NCBI RefSeq assembly: GCF_029784155.1
Contig: NC_073693.1
Span: forward strand, 358,127,825-358,191,824
Source of the DNA: Uranotaenia lowii
Lineage: Eukaryota; Arthropoda; Insecta; Diptera; Culicidae
Reading direction: 5' to 3'
Length of the DNA stretch: 64,000 nucleotides
The position numbers and the translations under genes were made by a program. The notes under the pieces are model-generated. The model saw only the letters and a program-made list of their open reading frames with translations, searched no databases and was not told the DNA's origin. Of this stretch, positions 11,946 to 25,114 are shown piece by piece (position 1 is the stretch's first letter; each line of letters starts with the position of its first letter).

Positions 11946-14199
11946 TGGAGCAAACCATTATAAGTTTACGAAAAATGTTTGTAAGATAGTTCTTTATTTA
12001 AGTACTTCAAATTTTTATTAAAAGCAATCGTTATATTTTATTTTTGTATTGCCATATGAAATGCATGTTGCGGTTTAAAGAGGCTCCATTTAAAAAAAAA
12101 TGAAAAATGCCATTATTTTCATTCATTCTTAGAATGTATATTTTTTTATCAATTTAATTTGAAAAAAAAAATCCAGCCTGACTCGTTCACTCACTCGAGG
12201 ATCCAAAACTTAATTTGTTCTTCACTACTAATTTGTCTGTTCCTAGAAAATGTGCCATACGCACAAAATTCCCTGCTAGTACCAGCATTAAGTTTCTTCT
12301 AAACTCCCCCATCTGAAATCACAGCGGGTTTGGAAAAAGTAATTAAAATCGATGCAACATCCTCTCTTCCATATTCCGTTCCGAAAAACACAGAGCTGAT
12401 CAGAAACAATATTTGCATTTGGCTTCGAACCAAACCCTACATAGCAAAAGTGAGACGAGATCTCAATTGTGAACATGATTGAGCTTTCTTCTGGGTGTCT
12501 GGTGTTCAGAGTTTTGCACTTTCATAAAATTGATTTCTTCCACTGAGAATTTCCGATCAAAAAGCTGAGTGCGGAAAAACGGAGGAAGAGGATCATTTTT
12601 CAATTGCCAAACCACAATGAGTGATAATGACTAGTTGTGAACTCTCTCTTTCTGGGTTGGTTTTCCGGATGAGTTTGAAGTTCCGTTGTTATCTTTTTGG
12701 TTTTTTTTTATCCTTTGCTCCTCTAGTTATTGTGGAAAAATCTGGTAAAACTCATGTGCCAAAGCATTATCCGGCATGTGCCAATAGCAAATGGCTTCCA
12801 AATTTATCTACCTCCTCCATCCTTTTCTGGTAGAAGAGATTTTATCTCACTCTCCCTAGGAATGATGCCAACTAAACTGGAAGCTGAGAGGAAGCTCAGA
12901 ATGAATGGAAGCATTGCACTCTCAGCTCGTAAGATGCCGAGAAAAACTGATGCTGCGATGTTTCCCCAAAGCACTTTCCCATATTATTGCAATTTCCCAA
13001 CAATTTCTGTTTGGTTTTTTCCTCCTACTCTTGTCTATTTTTGTGGATTCCCTTCGGAAATGAAGCCACAGAATCTTTCGATCCGAAAAGCGGAGGCGAG
13101 CTTTTCGGAGAAATCGTGTTGGGATAATGCAATCGCACTGTTTGGGTGGGAGGTAGAAAGACGACTATTCGCCACTCCATTTTCAAATCTCCTGCTGGAT
13201 GCACTTCAGTTAGATGCTGTTAGTTCAGGAAAAAGTCAGAGGTCCCCGACAGGGGTCGTTTCGGGATGAAACTAAATAAATGAGCTGAGTTCCCATTTGT
13301 TTTCCCTCAACAACACTCTTAGCAATGACCGCCCGATAAGTTGGTCGTCTACCATAAAGTGGTGGAAATAATAGTTTGTAAAGCTTTGGAATGGGGTATT
13401 GTTTAGGGAGATATTTAGCCCTTGAAAGAAAAAGTGCTAAAAGCAGGTGTTGATGATCTCAGGTTTTTGGAACTTATTCCTGCTCCAGAGAAGTGTTGTT
13501 CGAGTACCTACTACAAATTGAGGACCTTAAAGTTGGCTCATCATTCAACCAATTATAGCAATTGTTGTTTGGATCCAACAACTCAACTTTTTACATTTTT
13601 AATTTTCTTTCACTTAGTGTATAGTGTATATTTAGATTGAGCGCCCTAAAATAAACCAAAATCAGCTTCAAATTCTTGACGTTAAATTTATGAAACAACT
13701 CGTTCATATGTTTTTTTAATAATCTTGTAGAGTAGGGTTATCAAATTGCCCAGTTTTATTCGGGTTCGAGCATATATTTAAAACAAAATGAAAAAAAGTC
13801 CGGGCCCAGCATTATTCAATTGATTTGACAAATCAAACGAGACAAAAATTTGTTGCAATTTTTGTATGTTTGGCTCCAACGAAATTTTTTGAGCAAGTTT
13901 TGAAAAAAAAATAATTATGAAAAGGTTTTTTGTAAGCCTAAAATACGATTCAAAACTTAAAATATCACAACTTAAACGAAACACTCAAGGTTCTTATTTG
14001 GGTTAGTGAAAGATATGCAAGGGACTTAAAAACATTTTTCTTCTTACATCTAGCTTGACCTCTGATCGAACATTCACCCTTTAATGCAAAGTTTTGTTTT
14101 AAAAACAACACTTATTCCAATCCAAATATTTTAGAAAAACGTGGATATTTTTCAATTATGTGTACACAAATATATTTTTAAATTTAATGGAAACTAGCC
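11946..14199. other. Unique DNA with a GC-balanced island at about 12.15-13.36 kb
   Basis: The island stands out from the AT-rich surroundings and carries no repeat motif seen elsewhere in the window. A 179-codon plus-strand frame (12730-13269) lies in it, but its product shows no domain, and frames on both strands overlap. It reads like unique host non-coding DNA, possibly intronic or regulatory. The remainder to 14199 is AT-rich and featureless. Confidence 0.45.
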
Positions 14200-14297
14200 C
14201 ATTGCACAGTGGGGGTTTTCGAGCCAAAAAGGGTACCCAATTCAGGCAAGAACGCCTTGCATGAGAAAACAACTATTCTTTATGTAAAAAATCACGA

Positions 14298-15715
14298 GGA
14301 ATCGAATGGTCTACACCGCTTTCTGTTAAAATGACTATTAACGTCTCATTTTGCCCGATTTCCCCTATTTTTTTGGGTGTAAAGTTATAATTCCGATTGT
14401 AGCCATCTACCTTGCAACCAAAAAGTCATACAAACCATACTTATTTATGTAAAAATGTCAGCTAAATCGATTGGTGTACTCCAATTTTTGTTTCTACTAA
14501 GACAAGTGGCTCATTTTGCCTCTTTTCCCCTAAATTTAAGAATTTTTTCATAGAAATGCAGTCAAACAAAGTGTAATCCAACAATTTTTCATCATGAATG
14601 ATCATTTTTGGTAGATTTATTCATATTCTAGCTAATCGCGTCACTTTTTTGTACTAGAATGAAAATAAATGGTTAAATATCCCGAACCTCCCCTAGCTTT
14701 TTTTTTTAAATTTATGCATAAATTTCACTGTAACAATCGAGCGATTCACATACCAAATGCAAAAACCAAGTGATTTAGTGTAAAATTTGTCGCTGAATCG
14801 AGTGGTGTACACCGCTTAGTGCTCAGCTTACGAGAATGGCCGCAATCACCCCGATTTCCCCCTAGAATCGAGCGATATGTGGAAAAAAGTCATTATAACA
14901 AATGACAATATATCACAAAATGCACAAAAATGATTGAAACAGGTGTATAACTTATTGCTGAATCGAATGATGTACACCGCTTAGCGTTCAGTTGACGAGA
15001 AGAGTCTCAAACACCCCGATTTCCCCTAAATTCATTAAATTTCTTTGAAAAATACATTGTTACAAACGAGAATTTAATTTCACAGATACAAAAAACATTG
15101 AATCGGGTGTAAAACTTATTGTTGAATCAAATGATGTGATGTACACCGCTAAGCGTGAAGTTGACGAGAAGAGTGACAACCACCCCAATTTCCCCTAAAT
15201 TTGAGCAGTTTTTTGGAAAAAAAAACATTGTAACAAATGAAAATGCAAATGAACATATGAGAAAAACATTGAATCAGGTGGATAACTTATTGCTGAATGG
15301 AATGAAGAACACCGCTTAGCACTGAGTTGACAAGAAAAGTCTCATTTTCCCCAATTTATCTTAAATTCATTCATAAACTCATACAATATGAACCAAAAAA
15401 TCGTAGTAACAAATGAGAAAGCATCGAAAAAGGTACAAAAACATTAAATCATATATGAAACTTACTGTTGAATAAAATAATGGACACCGCTTAAATTCTG
15501 TTGATGAATAAAGTCCTATTTGACTCAATTTCCTCTAAATACTTGCAATTTAAGAAAAAAAAAATCTTGTTACTTTCGAGAATGCATCAGAAAGTGCACA
15601 GAAATAACTGAATCATGTGAAAAACTAATTGTTGAAAAGAAAGATGTACACTGCTGAACGTTAAGATGAAGAAAAAAGCCTGGATCACCCCCTTTTCCCC
15701 TAAATTTGAAAAATA
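14298..15715 (+). repeat. ~165-bp tandem repeats forming the left foldback arm
   Basis: Unit starts are recognisable near 14298, 14464, 14796, 14960, 15124, 15294, 15470 and 15633. Each has 'gaatcgaatgatgtacaccgc', a variable 'gttgacgagaagagt' part, and 'ccccgatttcccctaaatt'. Divergence grows toward the centre of the element. The inverted counterpart lies at about 17590-18240. Confidence 0.7.
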
Positions 15716-15723
15716 TTTTGTTG

Positions 15724-17579
15724 CAGGCCCGTGCGAAGGACCCGTCCATGGGGGGGGTTTTCGAAATTCCAATTCGACTAGAAATAATAACAACACCAAA
15801 AGACGGACTTAAAATTCAAAATTATTTGATTTCATGTTTTGTTGCAAGAAAAATAAAGCACTTCAAAAACATTGAAATTTTGCTTTAAAGTTGCTACTTG
15901 TAATCAATTTTGAAACTTTTCATAAATTAACTAAAAAACCATAATCGATTCAAAAAAGATTATTGAAAATAATAAAAATAATTGAAACGTTTATAAAGTT
16001 TAGAATGCATATCACATATTTTATTTAAAAATTAAAGCTCTGAATATTATTGCGCTGTCAATTAAAATACTGAGTCCTAACAAGAACAAAAGGTCGAAAA
16101 AGTGCTTTTCAGAAAACAAAAATTAAGAATTAAAAAACAAAGACATACTAATTATAAAATATTACTAAAAAATCAAATAGCTCACTCACAATTCATTTGC
16201 AAATATCAAAAAGCTATACAATCAAGTTCGGTCAAGCTATTTAAAAAAAAAACAAACAAAATTTGAAAAACAAACAGATAAGCTTTTTAGAAGAATTTTT
16301 TTTTCAATCAAATCTTCTTACGCTTTCGAAAATTTATTCATAGAATTCAATTGATAACTAAAGAAAACAGCATTGTATGCCCTTGTTAGTTTGGTAGATT
16401 TTAAATTTTCCTGAAATTTCCTGAGTTTCCTGAATCTTCACATAGATTTTGTCTATCGTCTTTAGTTTTGGTGATTTGGTGAGTTCATAAGTTTTAAAAT
16501 GAATCAACTGATGAACTAACAAATCTACATGAATAAAAAAACTGACTCTGAATTTGTTTTCTTCATTTGATTAAAAAGGAAAAATATTTTCATCGTGAGG
16601 ATGATGAATAATCTAAAAAAATAAATGAAACAGTTTTTTTAATTGGTCAAATATCATAACAATACGAAGGTTTTATTAAATTTTTGTTGATTTTTTTTCA
16701 ATTTGTTGAAATATCCTTATTTAACGGAAAACTTGCCTAACTTTTATCGCAGAAGTCAAAATAACTTGGTTTAAAAAAGTTGATAATTGAATTTAAACCT
16801 TTATTCAAAACTTTTTGTAAAGTTTTAAAGTTTTGTCAAACAAACTCCGATTTTTCTTAAATGATTTTTACATATTTGAATGTTATTTAAAAAAAGGGAA
16901 GCTGATAAAAGAAAATAATTCCATATTTGAATTAAATCAATTTAATGAAAACCAGCTGTAGAGTTCTTTGCACTTCGCAAAGATGCGAATTTTGTGGCCT
17001 TGTGTAATTCATGATAATCCTCTTGCATGTGGAGTTGAGCGTTTAGAAGAACAAGAAACTCATAATAAAATTGAAGCTAAAATTTGTTTCTTGAAGAATA
17101 TTTATAATTAGCAGAAAAATTGCAATGACGTTTTTTTTTTATTAAAAGTGATAAATAATAAAATTGAAGATAATTTAGTTTTGGATAATTCTGATGACAT
17201 CGTCAGTATTAAACGCCTATCACATTTCTACCAATTTGTAGACACATAAAATAAGTATTCGTAAAAAAGTTCTTAATTAAACCCATCTACATACAACCAA
17301 TTTTTTGTGTCAAGATTTGAGTTTCAATACAGATGGTCTATTGAATAACAAACTGAAATTTACAAATAAAAACTAGTATCAATTTGAAAATGTCTTAAAA
17401 TGAAATAAATGTCTTAGACTTGAGTGATTTAAGATAAAATTCCGCCGGAAGCGAGCAAATTTTCTGACATGTACGGTAAATTCCTTTCTTGAACTGAAAA
17501 TTTTACTTAGAAAAAATCTTCATGGGGGGGGTTTAACCCCTAAAACCCCCCCCCCCCCCCCCCCGTTCGCACGGCCTTG
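15724..17579. mobile_element. hAT-type element nested in the Transib-like foldback, 1.86 kb
   Basis: A perfect 8-bp duplication TTTTGTTG flanks it (15716-15723, 17580-17587). The ends are CAGGCCCGTGCGAA and, in reverse complement, CAAGGCCGTGCGAAC. Subterminal homopolymers are notable: an 8-G run at 15750-15757 and a 19-C run at 17546-17564, each next to CATGGGGGG-like sequence. The interior is AT-rich and has no readable transposase. It is non-autonomous and younger than the foldback it interrupts. Confidence 0.8.
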
Positions 17580-18345
17580 TTTTGTTGAATTGATAATTGA
17601 TATTGGTTTAAACAGGATGAGGCTCTTCCCATCGATTCGACAGTGATGCCCAAATTCACTCGTTTGTTACAATTTTTTCTCGAAGAAATTATATGAATTT
17701 AGGGGAAATTGGGGTGGTTGTGACTCTTCTCGTCAACTTCATCATAGCGGTGTACATCATTTGATTCAGCAATAAGTTTTACACCCAATTCAATGTTTTT
17801 TGTATCTGTGAAATTAAATTCTCGTTTGTAACAATGTATTTTTCAAAAAAAATTAATGAATTTAGGGGAAATCGGGGTGATTGAGGCTCTTCTCGTCAAC
17901 TGAACGCTGAGCGGTGTACAACATTCGATTCAGCAATAAGTTCTACACTTGTTTTAATCATTTTTGTGAATTTTATGATGCATTGTCATTTGTTATAATG
18001 ATTTTTTTTCCACATATACGACATACACTTGTCGTAGTAAAACCAAAATGTGGAGTACACCAATCGATTCAGCTGACATTTTTACATAAATAAGTATGGT
18101 TTGTATGACTTTTTGGTTGCAAGGTAGATGGCTACAATCGAAATTATAACTTTGCACCCAAAAAAATAGGGGAAATCGGGCAAAATGAGACGTTAATAGT
18201 CATTTTATCAGAAAGCGGTGTAGACCATTCGATTCCTCGTGTTTTTTTGCATAAGAAATGATAGTTTTCCAAAATTTAGAACAGTTTAGGCGATCGTCAC
18301 AGAAATAGGTACCAGTTTTTGATCAAAAATTCCCACTGTGCATTG

Positions 18346-19605
18346 TATTAAAATTTCGATATTTTTATGTAGGTATGTGCGAGATATCGAAAAAGTGTGA
18401 AAAAAAAAGGAATTTATTATTTTTTATTGAAAAAAGTAGATTTTTGAATAAACACTTTTTTTTTAAATTCTAACCAATTTTTTAAAATAAATCAATCTCA
18501 AACATCTTAAAAACCCATTTAAAGTTCAAAATTCTGTTACAGTTTTTCAAAAAGTTTTCACTTGTTCAAAGCAATTCAGATGTAAATTTTAAACTAAACT
18601 AAATCCATTTGGAGGTTCTGGTTCCATATTCTCATGACAAAAATAGGAGGTGTTTATACTTTCGTATTTCGGATTCTGAATCCAGTTTAGAATTATTTAT
18701 ATTCAGTTCGAATAATCATAAATTGCTTCAAAATCCTGGTTCGAGTTTGGTTTTGCATTTCATATCAAATTTGGATCATGTTATTCAAAAATCGTATGCA
18801 TTTTAAAAATTTTAAAAATAGTTTTCCGAGTATGAATAAAAAAAAATTATGTTTAAATTCGAAGTTCTTCAACTTATTCCTTTCACAAAATTCAAATATT
18901 ATTAGCTTCTATATGGGGATCCAAAATTGAAAATTCAGATTCAAATTCATCATTTAAAATTTAAATTCAGATTCCGATTTTAACCAAGATTCACGAAAGC
19001 CAAGAAAGCTTCAAGAATTGAACACTCAAAATCAGCTTTCTAATTTGAAATTGATACTTTAATAAAGATTCCCAAGGCGGATTAAATATATATATATGAA
19101 TATGAATTAAAATCAAAGATCTATGACTTAGGGGTCTGATACAAATTTCATAACTTGTTTTACATTTTAACCCATTCGAGACGGAGGCCTTTTTCATGAC
19201 ATTCAAGCTCATAGGGCTTTATCCTAAGATAACTTTCATGTCTTTTGATTTTCATCAAAACAATTTCTCAATACATTTTGCCTAATATTTGCGAATTCCA
19301 TTAGTATGAGAATATTATTTTTCCGAGCTACAGTAAACTCACAATGAATGATTGTTCTGACAAAGGCACAAAAATTCCTTTGCGCACACGGTGTGCAACC
19401 GGTCTCGAACGGGTTAAATTCGGATCTGGAATCTAAATTCAGAAATTATTTTATGTACATTCCAGAAATCGTATTGAAATTCGATAACTTATCCGAAATT
19501 CAAATTGTGAATTCAGGTAAGAATTAGGATTTCGAAAATATGTTCATTGTTCAAAATTCAGATTCAGTTAGTAAACGAGTTTCACAATCAAATTCATATA
19601 GGACC
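18346..19605. other. AT-rich DNA, no recognised feature
   Basis: Homopolymer-rich AT sequence with a short TA run near 19086. Scattered 'gattcagattc' and 'aaattcagat' phrases suggest old low-complexity expansion. No gene is supported. Confidence 0.55.
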
Positions 19606-19961
19606 CAAGGTTGCCAAAATGTCCATAATTTCACAAAATTTTGAGCCAAAATTTATCACAGAATCTGTGTCACAGAATTTAAAAAATACTCACAGATTTC
19701 ACAGAATTTTAAATTTTTCAACTTCTTTTCAAAATTCATTTTTTATGTAAATATAAACTTTGGAAAATTATCTTTGAATTGGAAAAATATGATAAAATTG
19801 GTAATGTTAATTGATTTTTCTTAAGTAAAATGTTAAAAATACGTAATTTGACATGACTTTTCAATGAAATTAATGGAAAAAGCATCACAGAGAACCGTCA
19901 AAGAATTTTTGAGTAAATCACAGAAAGTCAGAAAAACACAGAATTTTTTTCGGTAACCTTG
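19606..19961 (+). mobile_element. MITE copy A (CAAGGTTGCC ends)
   Basis: The left end is CAAGGTTGCCAAAAT and the right end in reverse complement is CAAGGTTACCGAAAA. The interior carries repeated TCACAGAATTT phrases at both ends. A second copy in the same orientation lies at 20953-21340 and aligns over nearly its whole length. Flanking octamers match only partly, as in an old 8-bp duplication, so hAT affinity is likely but unproven. Confidence 0.6.
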
Positions 19962-20952
19962 ACGGAACCGCGAAGAAATGTAATCCAAAAAACTCCGATA
20001 TTCGAAATTCTATATCTCAGAAACCGGACCGAAATCTACAAATTTTCCATCTTAAAATTGCCCGAGCTATTGTGATTAATTTTGCAGAATTTAATGTGAC
20101 ACTTAAATTTATCACATTTGAGTAATGCTTATGAATTTAACACATTCGTGCAAGAAATGAAACGAGATATCTCGTTTTTTGTCTGCAAGTGTTAAAAGTA
20201 TCAAATATGACTATTTCATTGAGGAATTCAAAGCACAAATATGAAGTAGAATTTGAGTTTATTCTGCACGTTTAGTTGAATTAAAAAAACGTGATTTTAT
20301 TTAAAAAAAATTATCTACATAATTTTAATTATAGAATTGATTTTTAATAAAAATATCTGCTGATAACGAAACATGTGATGTTGCCGTAAAATTTGAAGAA
20401 ATTTTTTTTATTTTTATTGGTTTTTGAATAACATTGTGAATATTGCAGTTTATAATCCAAAATCTTAAACTTGGATCGAGTTTGCAAGAATCAGATTTTA
20501 TTCACATAAATATAAACTTTTACTTTTGAACATTTTATTTATTACATAATCAAATCTCAAGAGCTTGATAGATTATGTTTATTTGCGTAGGATGAGATTG
20601 TTTAAGAAATTGAAAGCATTTAAAAAAAAACATTATTGATTGTTCAATTCAAATCCAAATCAAAGCATAATCGACCAGATTTACAAGAAAAATCAAAGAT
20701 TTCAATCACCGCAGAAAGTAAGTTTTCTATTATATCACAGAAGGATTTCTTATATAAATCTTGCTTAAAATTTCAAAGATTTTAGGAAATATTTTCAAAA
20801 GTTGTTTTTAAATGGAACCGGGAAAACTATTTATGTAAAAGAACTTAAAAATGAATAATCAAATAGTATAAAAAAATCACTTTATTTTTTTTATTCATGC
20901 ATTGATTGAGCAAAAATATCTAAGAAAAAAAGGGCACCTAAGCCCTACCAAC
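19962..20952. other. AT-rich spacer between two MITE copies
   Basis: No gene or repeat boundary is visible. The sequence is AT-rich with many poly-A and poly-T runs. Confidence 0.5.
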
Positions 20953-21340
20953 CAAGGTTGACAAAATCACAGAAAAATCTATAATTTCACAGAATTTTGA
21001 GCCAAATTTCATCACAGAATCTATGTCACAGAATACAGAATTTTTGTAATACTAACAGATTTCACAGAATTTTGAAATTTGGGACGTTTTTCAAAATTAA
21101 TTTTTTTATGTCAATTCAAATTTTGGATAATTATCTTTGAATTGGAGAAATATGGTAAAATTGATAATGTTTACTGATTTTTTTAAGTAAAATGTTAAAA
21201 AGACGCAATTCGACATGACTTTTGAATGAAATTAATGGAAAAAGAATCACAGAAAATCGTCACAGAATTTTCGGGAAAAACCACAGAATGTCAGAATTTT
21301 TTTTCGTCCAAATACAGATTTTTTTTTTTCGGCAACCTTG
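20953..21340 (+). mobile_element. MITE copy B (CAAGGTTGCC family)
   Basis: It has the same architecture as the copy at 19606-19961, with ends CAAGGTTGACAAAAT and, in reverse complement, CAAGGTTGCCGAAAA. Flanking octamers CTACCAAC and CCCCCAAC match at six of eight positions, consistent with a mutated 8-bp duplication. The interior again has TCACAGAAT repeats. Confidence 0.65.
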
Positions 21341-23630
21341 CCCCCAACCCCAATGACGCGATTCATCTTACGGCCCTTAATTTGATAACAATTTTCATTT
21401 CAATGCCACATAACTTTGTCATTTTTCAACGTTAAGCATTAAATAGCTTATCAAAACAAATTAAAAAGTTATAAGCTTTTTAAAAAAAAAATCCAAAAAA
21501 AGTAATAATCAGTAACATGAAAAATTGTAAATAAGTTTTAAATGGTACCAAAAAGTACTAAAAAATACAAGTTGGTTTGAAAAATAACTGAAATGTAATT
21601 TTTTTCAAATATTCATTTTTTTTAATCTACTCAACGCACAAAAGTAAACAAAAATGTAACATTCCTTAATTTTTATTTTCTCAAAAACAAAAATCTCTCA
21701 CGATTTTCGATATTTTTTTTTTGTATTTTAATCTTTTGATTTGCATAACTTAGTAATAAAGTAATTGTACATTTGAATTTAGTCACAATAAGCTCTTGCG
21801 GATTTGGCAGCTCAGAAGAAGTTGATTTTTTTAGAGCTGTGTGATCTTTTTGAATCGAAGTAAAAGTATTTTGAAAAAAACAACAACCTAAAATTCGAAC
21901 TTCTGAACATGAAGCCAAAGAAGTATGTTTAAGTGTATTAAAGCTGATTTTGAAATAAAATCACTTAAACTTCGTTGTGTTCCAGTAAATTCCATAGTTT
22001 TTTTTATTATTTGTATTTTCATGAGTATAACCTTTTAAAATGAAAACGAAGTATTTCACAATAGTTTCCCAAAAAACAACGATTTTATACCACCTATTCC
22101 CCTTTGCCACTGAAAAAATAAACAATTATACCCCTTTGCCATCAACAAATTTTCGCATTCAGATGTTTGGATCTTATTGATATTATTCATAACATAAAAA
22201 TTGAATTTTATTTATAGTCTATTAACTTTTGTATAAGTTTATTTTTTCTGTTTTCTTGAAAAATGTACTCTGGTACAGAAAGTAAAGAGATTTTATGTCT
22301 CAAGATCGACCTAGTCTTGTCAACTTACAAATATTTTTCATCGGGATGAATTTTATAATAATTCGTGTAAGTTATTTTTCTACTAAATTTCAATCACTGC
22401 ATGTTCTGTGCGCTTTTACCTGGTCAATTGGGTATTGAAAAGGGCCTTCCAATCACTATGAGTTGACTTTTAACAGTGAACTAACGGAAGGCGCTTCAAT
22501 ATTAACTCAATTATCTCGTACAAATAATTTTTTTTTAGGTACTTTTCAAGTTTTTGAAAAATTCTTCAATCCGTGACACACTCCATATAATAGAGACCAG
22601 AAAACGGGAATTTGTGATCCACTCATTTGTAATTCAAATATAAAAAAAATAATTTAATTACTGTGAGTCCTCATTAATAATCACTAAATGCAATCAGATA
22701 AATCTCACTTGATGGTAAGTTTTTAAACATCATCAACTATTCTAAAGAAAAGTGAATTACATTTTTTTTTTAATTTTAGGTCCCGTTGAAAAAAAACGCA
22801 ACTTTAAGTTTTTGCAGTTATAACCCTTTGCCAAAATGTGACATTCATTTAGTAGGGTTTTTTCACAGAGACCAAAACATAAAAAAAATAATTGTGTTAA
22901 ATTATTATTGAAACAGCATTTCATGTTTGGCGATCAAGAATTCGTTCTAGAAGCCTATCTCAGTTTTTTTTCTTATATATCACTTATATCTCTTTGGCTC
23001 CAAGGGCCTAAAATAGGAAAAAAGGCTTCCAAAACAAACAATTTTTGAATCCTGTATATTTAGATAAGAAATATTGGAGATTCGTGAGCCTGACACTGAC
23101 TTTGTGATCAAAGTTTTGAAAAAAAAAGCGTTTCAGGTTGCTAATTTTGGTATACTCAGGTTAAAGACCTTTTCTGACAACCCTTTACCAACTGTTCATC
23201 TTATGCAAAGTTGTAAAATTATGATTTTTCCAGCTAGATAAGTACATTTACTCAACGAGGTTTACCAATTGGTGATGAGAAATACTTTTTTCTGTAACTT
23301 GTTACATAAATAACAGTTGTTGATAATAGCTGAGTTGTGTCTCTTGCCAAAAATAGCATGAAACACGCGTGAATTGTAACTTGCAATCACGTTGAGGTTT
23401 ATATAATTGACGGTCGCCACTAGAAAATATTTGTTTGTTTTTTTTTGTCACATTTTGTGTGACGTTGTTATTTTTTAAATGTTATATAAAATCAACAAAA
23501 ATATTAAAAATAATATTCTATTTTGAAATCTGTTAAAAAAATTTTTTTGTTGCTTGGTTAAAATTTATTTTTCAAGTCAAATGTTTAAACTTAAAATAAA
23601 CTTTTCAGCACAGTTAATTTTAATTAAATT
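21341..23630. other. AT-rich DNA, no recognised feature
   Basis: The phrase CCCTTTGCCA recurs near 22093, 22133 and 22825, and a related one lies near 23182, hinting at a very old dispersed repeat. No terminal repeats or coding motifs are visible. The minus frame at 21673-21918 has no domain I recognise. Confidence 0.5.
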
Positions 23631-24905
23631 TGTTTGGAGGTGCTCGAAGCTACGCAACTACCTCATAACCGGATCCGTTTATCACACCTTAAGCTAAGCC
23701 ACATCTCTGAAGCGCAATGTTTAGTGGATTCACCAAAGAAAGTGCTGCCTTCATATCTTCAACGTGGTGTAAGTTAGAAAAACCAGCACCATCATTTTAC
23801 AGTCACGACCGTTTAACGTATTGAGGTAAGGAAGAACTTGCCAGCCATTTTCATCTCTCAAGAAAGTGAACGGCTAACGAATCTTTCTCCACATTCAAGA
23901 TTTTACTCTACTATGTCCTAGCTGCTGTCTGACGACGAGAAGCGAAAAGGCGGAAAACAAGTTCTCGTTAAGATGTTTTTTTTTTCGTCGTTGCTAGCTT
24001 GCTTTTATTTTCATCTCGAAAAAAGGCGGAAAAGTCGGTTCCCGGCAAGTGGGGGTCTGAGGGATATGGTGGGAAATTCTGTTAAGGACGTATTTCCTCC
24101 TCTTAAAGAATCCATTCATAACGATACTCCACCTTTCAAGTCCTTGAAGGGAAAGTGTATGTAGGTGGATGGGGGAGAAAATGGCAAGTGCGAAGAGTCC
24201 TTGGGAAAACGACGACGACGACAAGCACCTTCAAAAGGAAGCGAAGAAGAAACGAGTTCGTGCTTTGCGGGATGAAACATTTTCCAGAACTAACCTAACT
24301 TACAGTCCCTCGTAGGCTCCCCATTTCATGCCAAGCCTAACCTAGAACAACAACAAGAAAAAGAAGCACGACTCCCAGAGCATCACCATCATCATCGTTA
24401 ATTGTGGGGTTTTCAAATATAATAACGATAATTAGGTGCACACTTGGTGTACTTTGCGGTCGGAGTTTGTTCTTCTCCTGATGGTTTAAATTTCTGCCTA
24501 CATAACAGCGCGCCATCTACTCGGCCGGCTGCCAAACTAACGCTGAATTCATAATTTGCACCACCATCCACGACCAATGATGATGATGATGATGATTATG
24601 GCGGTTGTGGGTGGTTAGTGAGAAAGATAAACGGCTTAGGGCTGTCACTTTGCGCAGGCAGCGGAGGAATTTTCTCGAGCTCGACTCAAAACACCACCAC
24701 TTGACACTCGACGAGCAAGATGAGGACTACTAGGCACTCCAGATCCAGAGCACTTCTCCAATCTTCTGCTGCCGTCTGTAGAGGAAGAGAGAGCGCATAA
24801 TTTTAATGCCTAATGTTAAACAACCGTGTCATGTTGTGATGAACGGGGGTAATCAGATTCGTTCAACTAGCTTGTGCGAGTACTTAAATGGGGCCTGAAC
24901 TTAGT
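23631..24905. other. GC-balanced unique island, possible host regulatory DNA
   Basis: This stretch is richer in G and C than its flanks and has no transposon ends. It contains homeodomain-type TAAT/ATTA cores (GTTAATTG near 24400, CGATAATTAGG near 24427) and a GATGATGATG microsatellite near 24576-24596. Opposed open frames (23973-24164 and 23994-24224) overlap and show no domain. I infer conserved non-coding DNA, but no comparison was possible. Confidence 0.4.
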
Positions 24906-25114
24906 TGAAAGTATTCAGTTTTCGAATTCGAGCACCACATCTTTGATTTAATTTTCCATCAAAATCAAAAAATCAACAAAAAAGTTGTAGAAAGTAACTG
25001 CATGAATATATAAAAATGCTAGATAAGCATTATTAAAAAAAATTCCAGGAGAATTCTTTTATCAAAACAACAGCTCCTTTTCGAAATTTAAAAAAAATGA
25101 TAGTTTGTAAAAAC
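24906..25114. other. AT-rich lead-in to the 9-bp minisatellite
   Basis: Short AT-rich segment with no feature of its own. Confidence 0.5.

Larger units (their letters stand above)
14205..18340. mobile_element. Foldback element with Transib-type ends, 4.14 kb including a nested hAT
   Basis: The ends are CACAGTGGGGG (left) and, in reverse complement on the right, CACAGTGGGAA. A perfect 5-bp CATTG flanks the element (14200-14204, 18341-18345). CACAGTG ends with 5-bp duplications are the signature of Transib transposons, whose ends resemble the RAG recombination heptamer. The arms are long: about 1 kb on the left, and about 0.7 kb on the right, which lacks an internal block present on the left. 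They consist of a ~165-bp tandem unit containing GTACACCGCTTAGCG and CCCCGATTTCCCCTAAATT phrases. About eight units are visible on the left and four on the right, inverted. There is no transposase, so it is non-autonomous. Without the nested hAT the element is about 2.27 kb. Confidence 0.7.

Noticed and set aside
12730..13269. 179-codon open frame in a GC-balanced island
   Set aside because: No recognisable domain, no promoter or splice context, and the composition alone can give such a frame.
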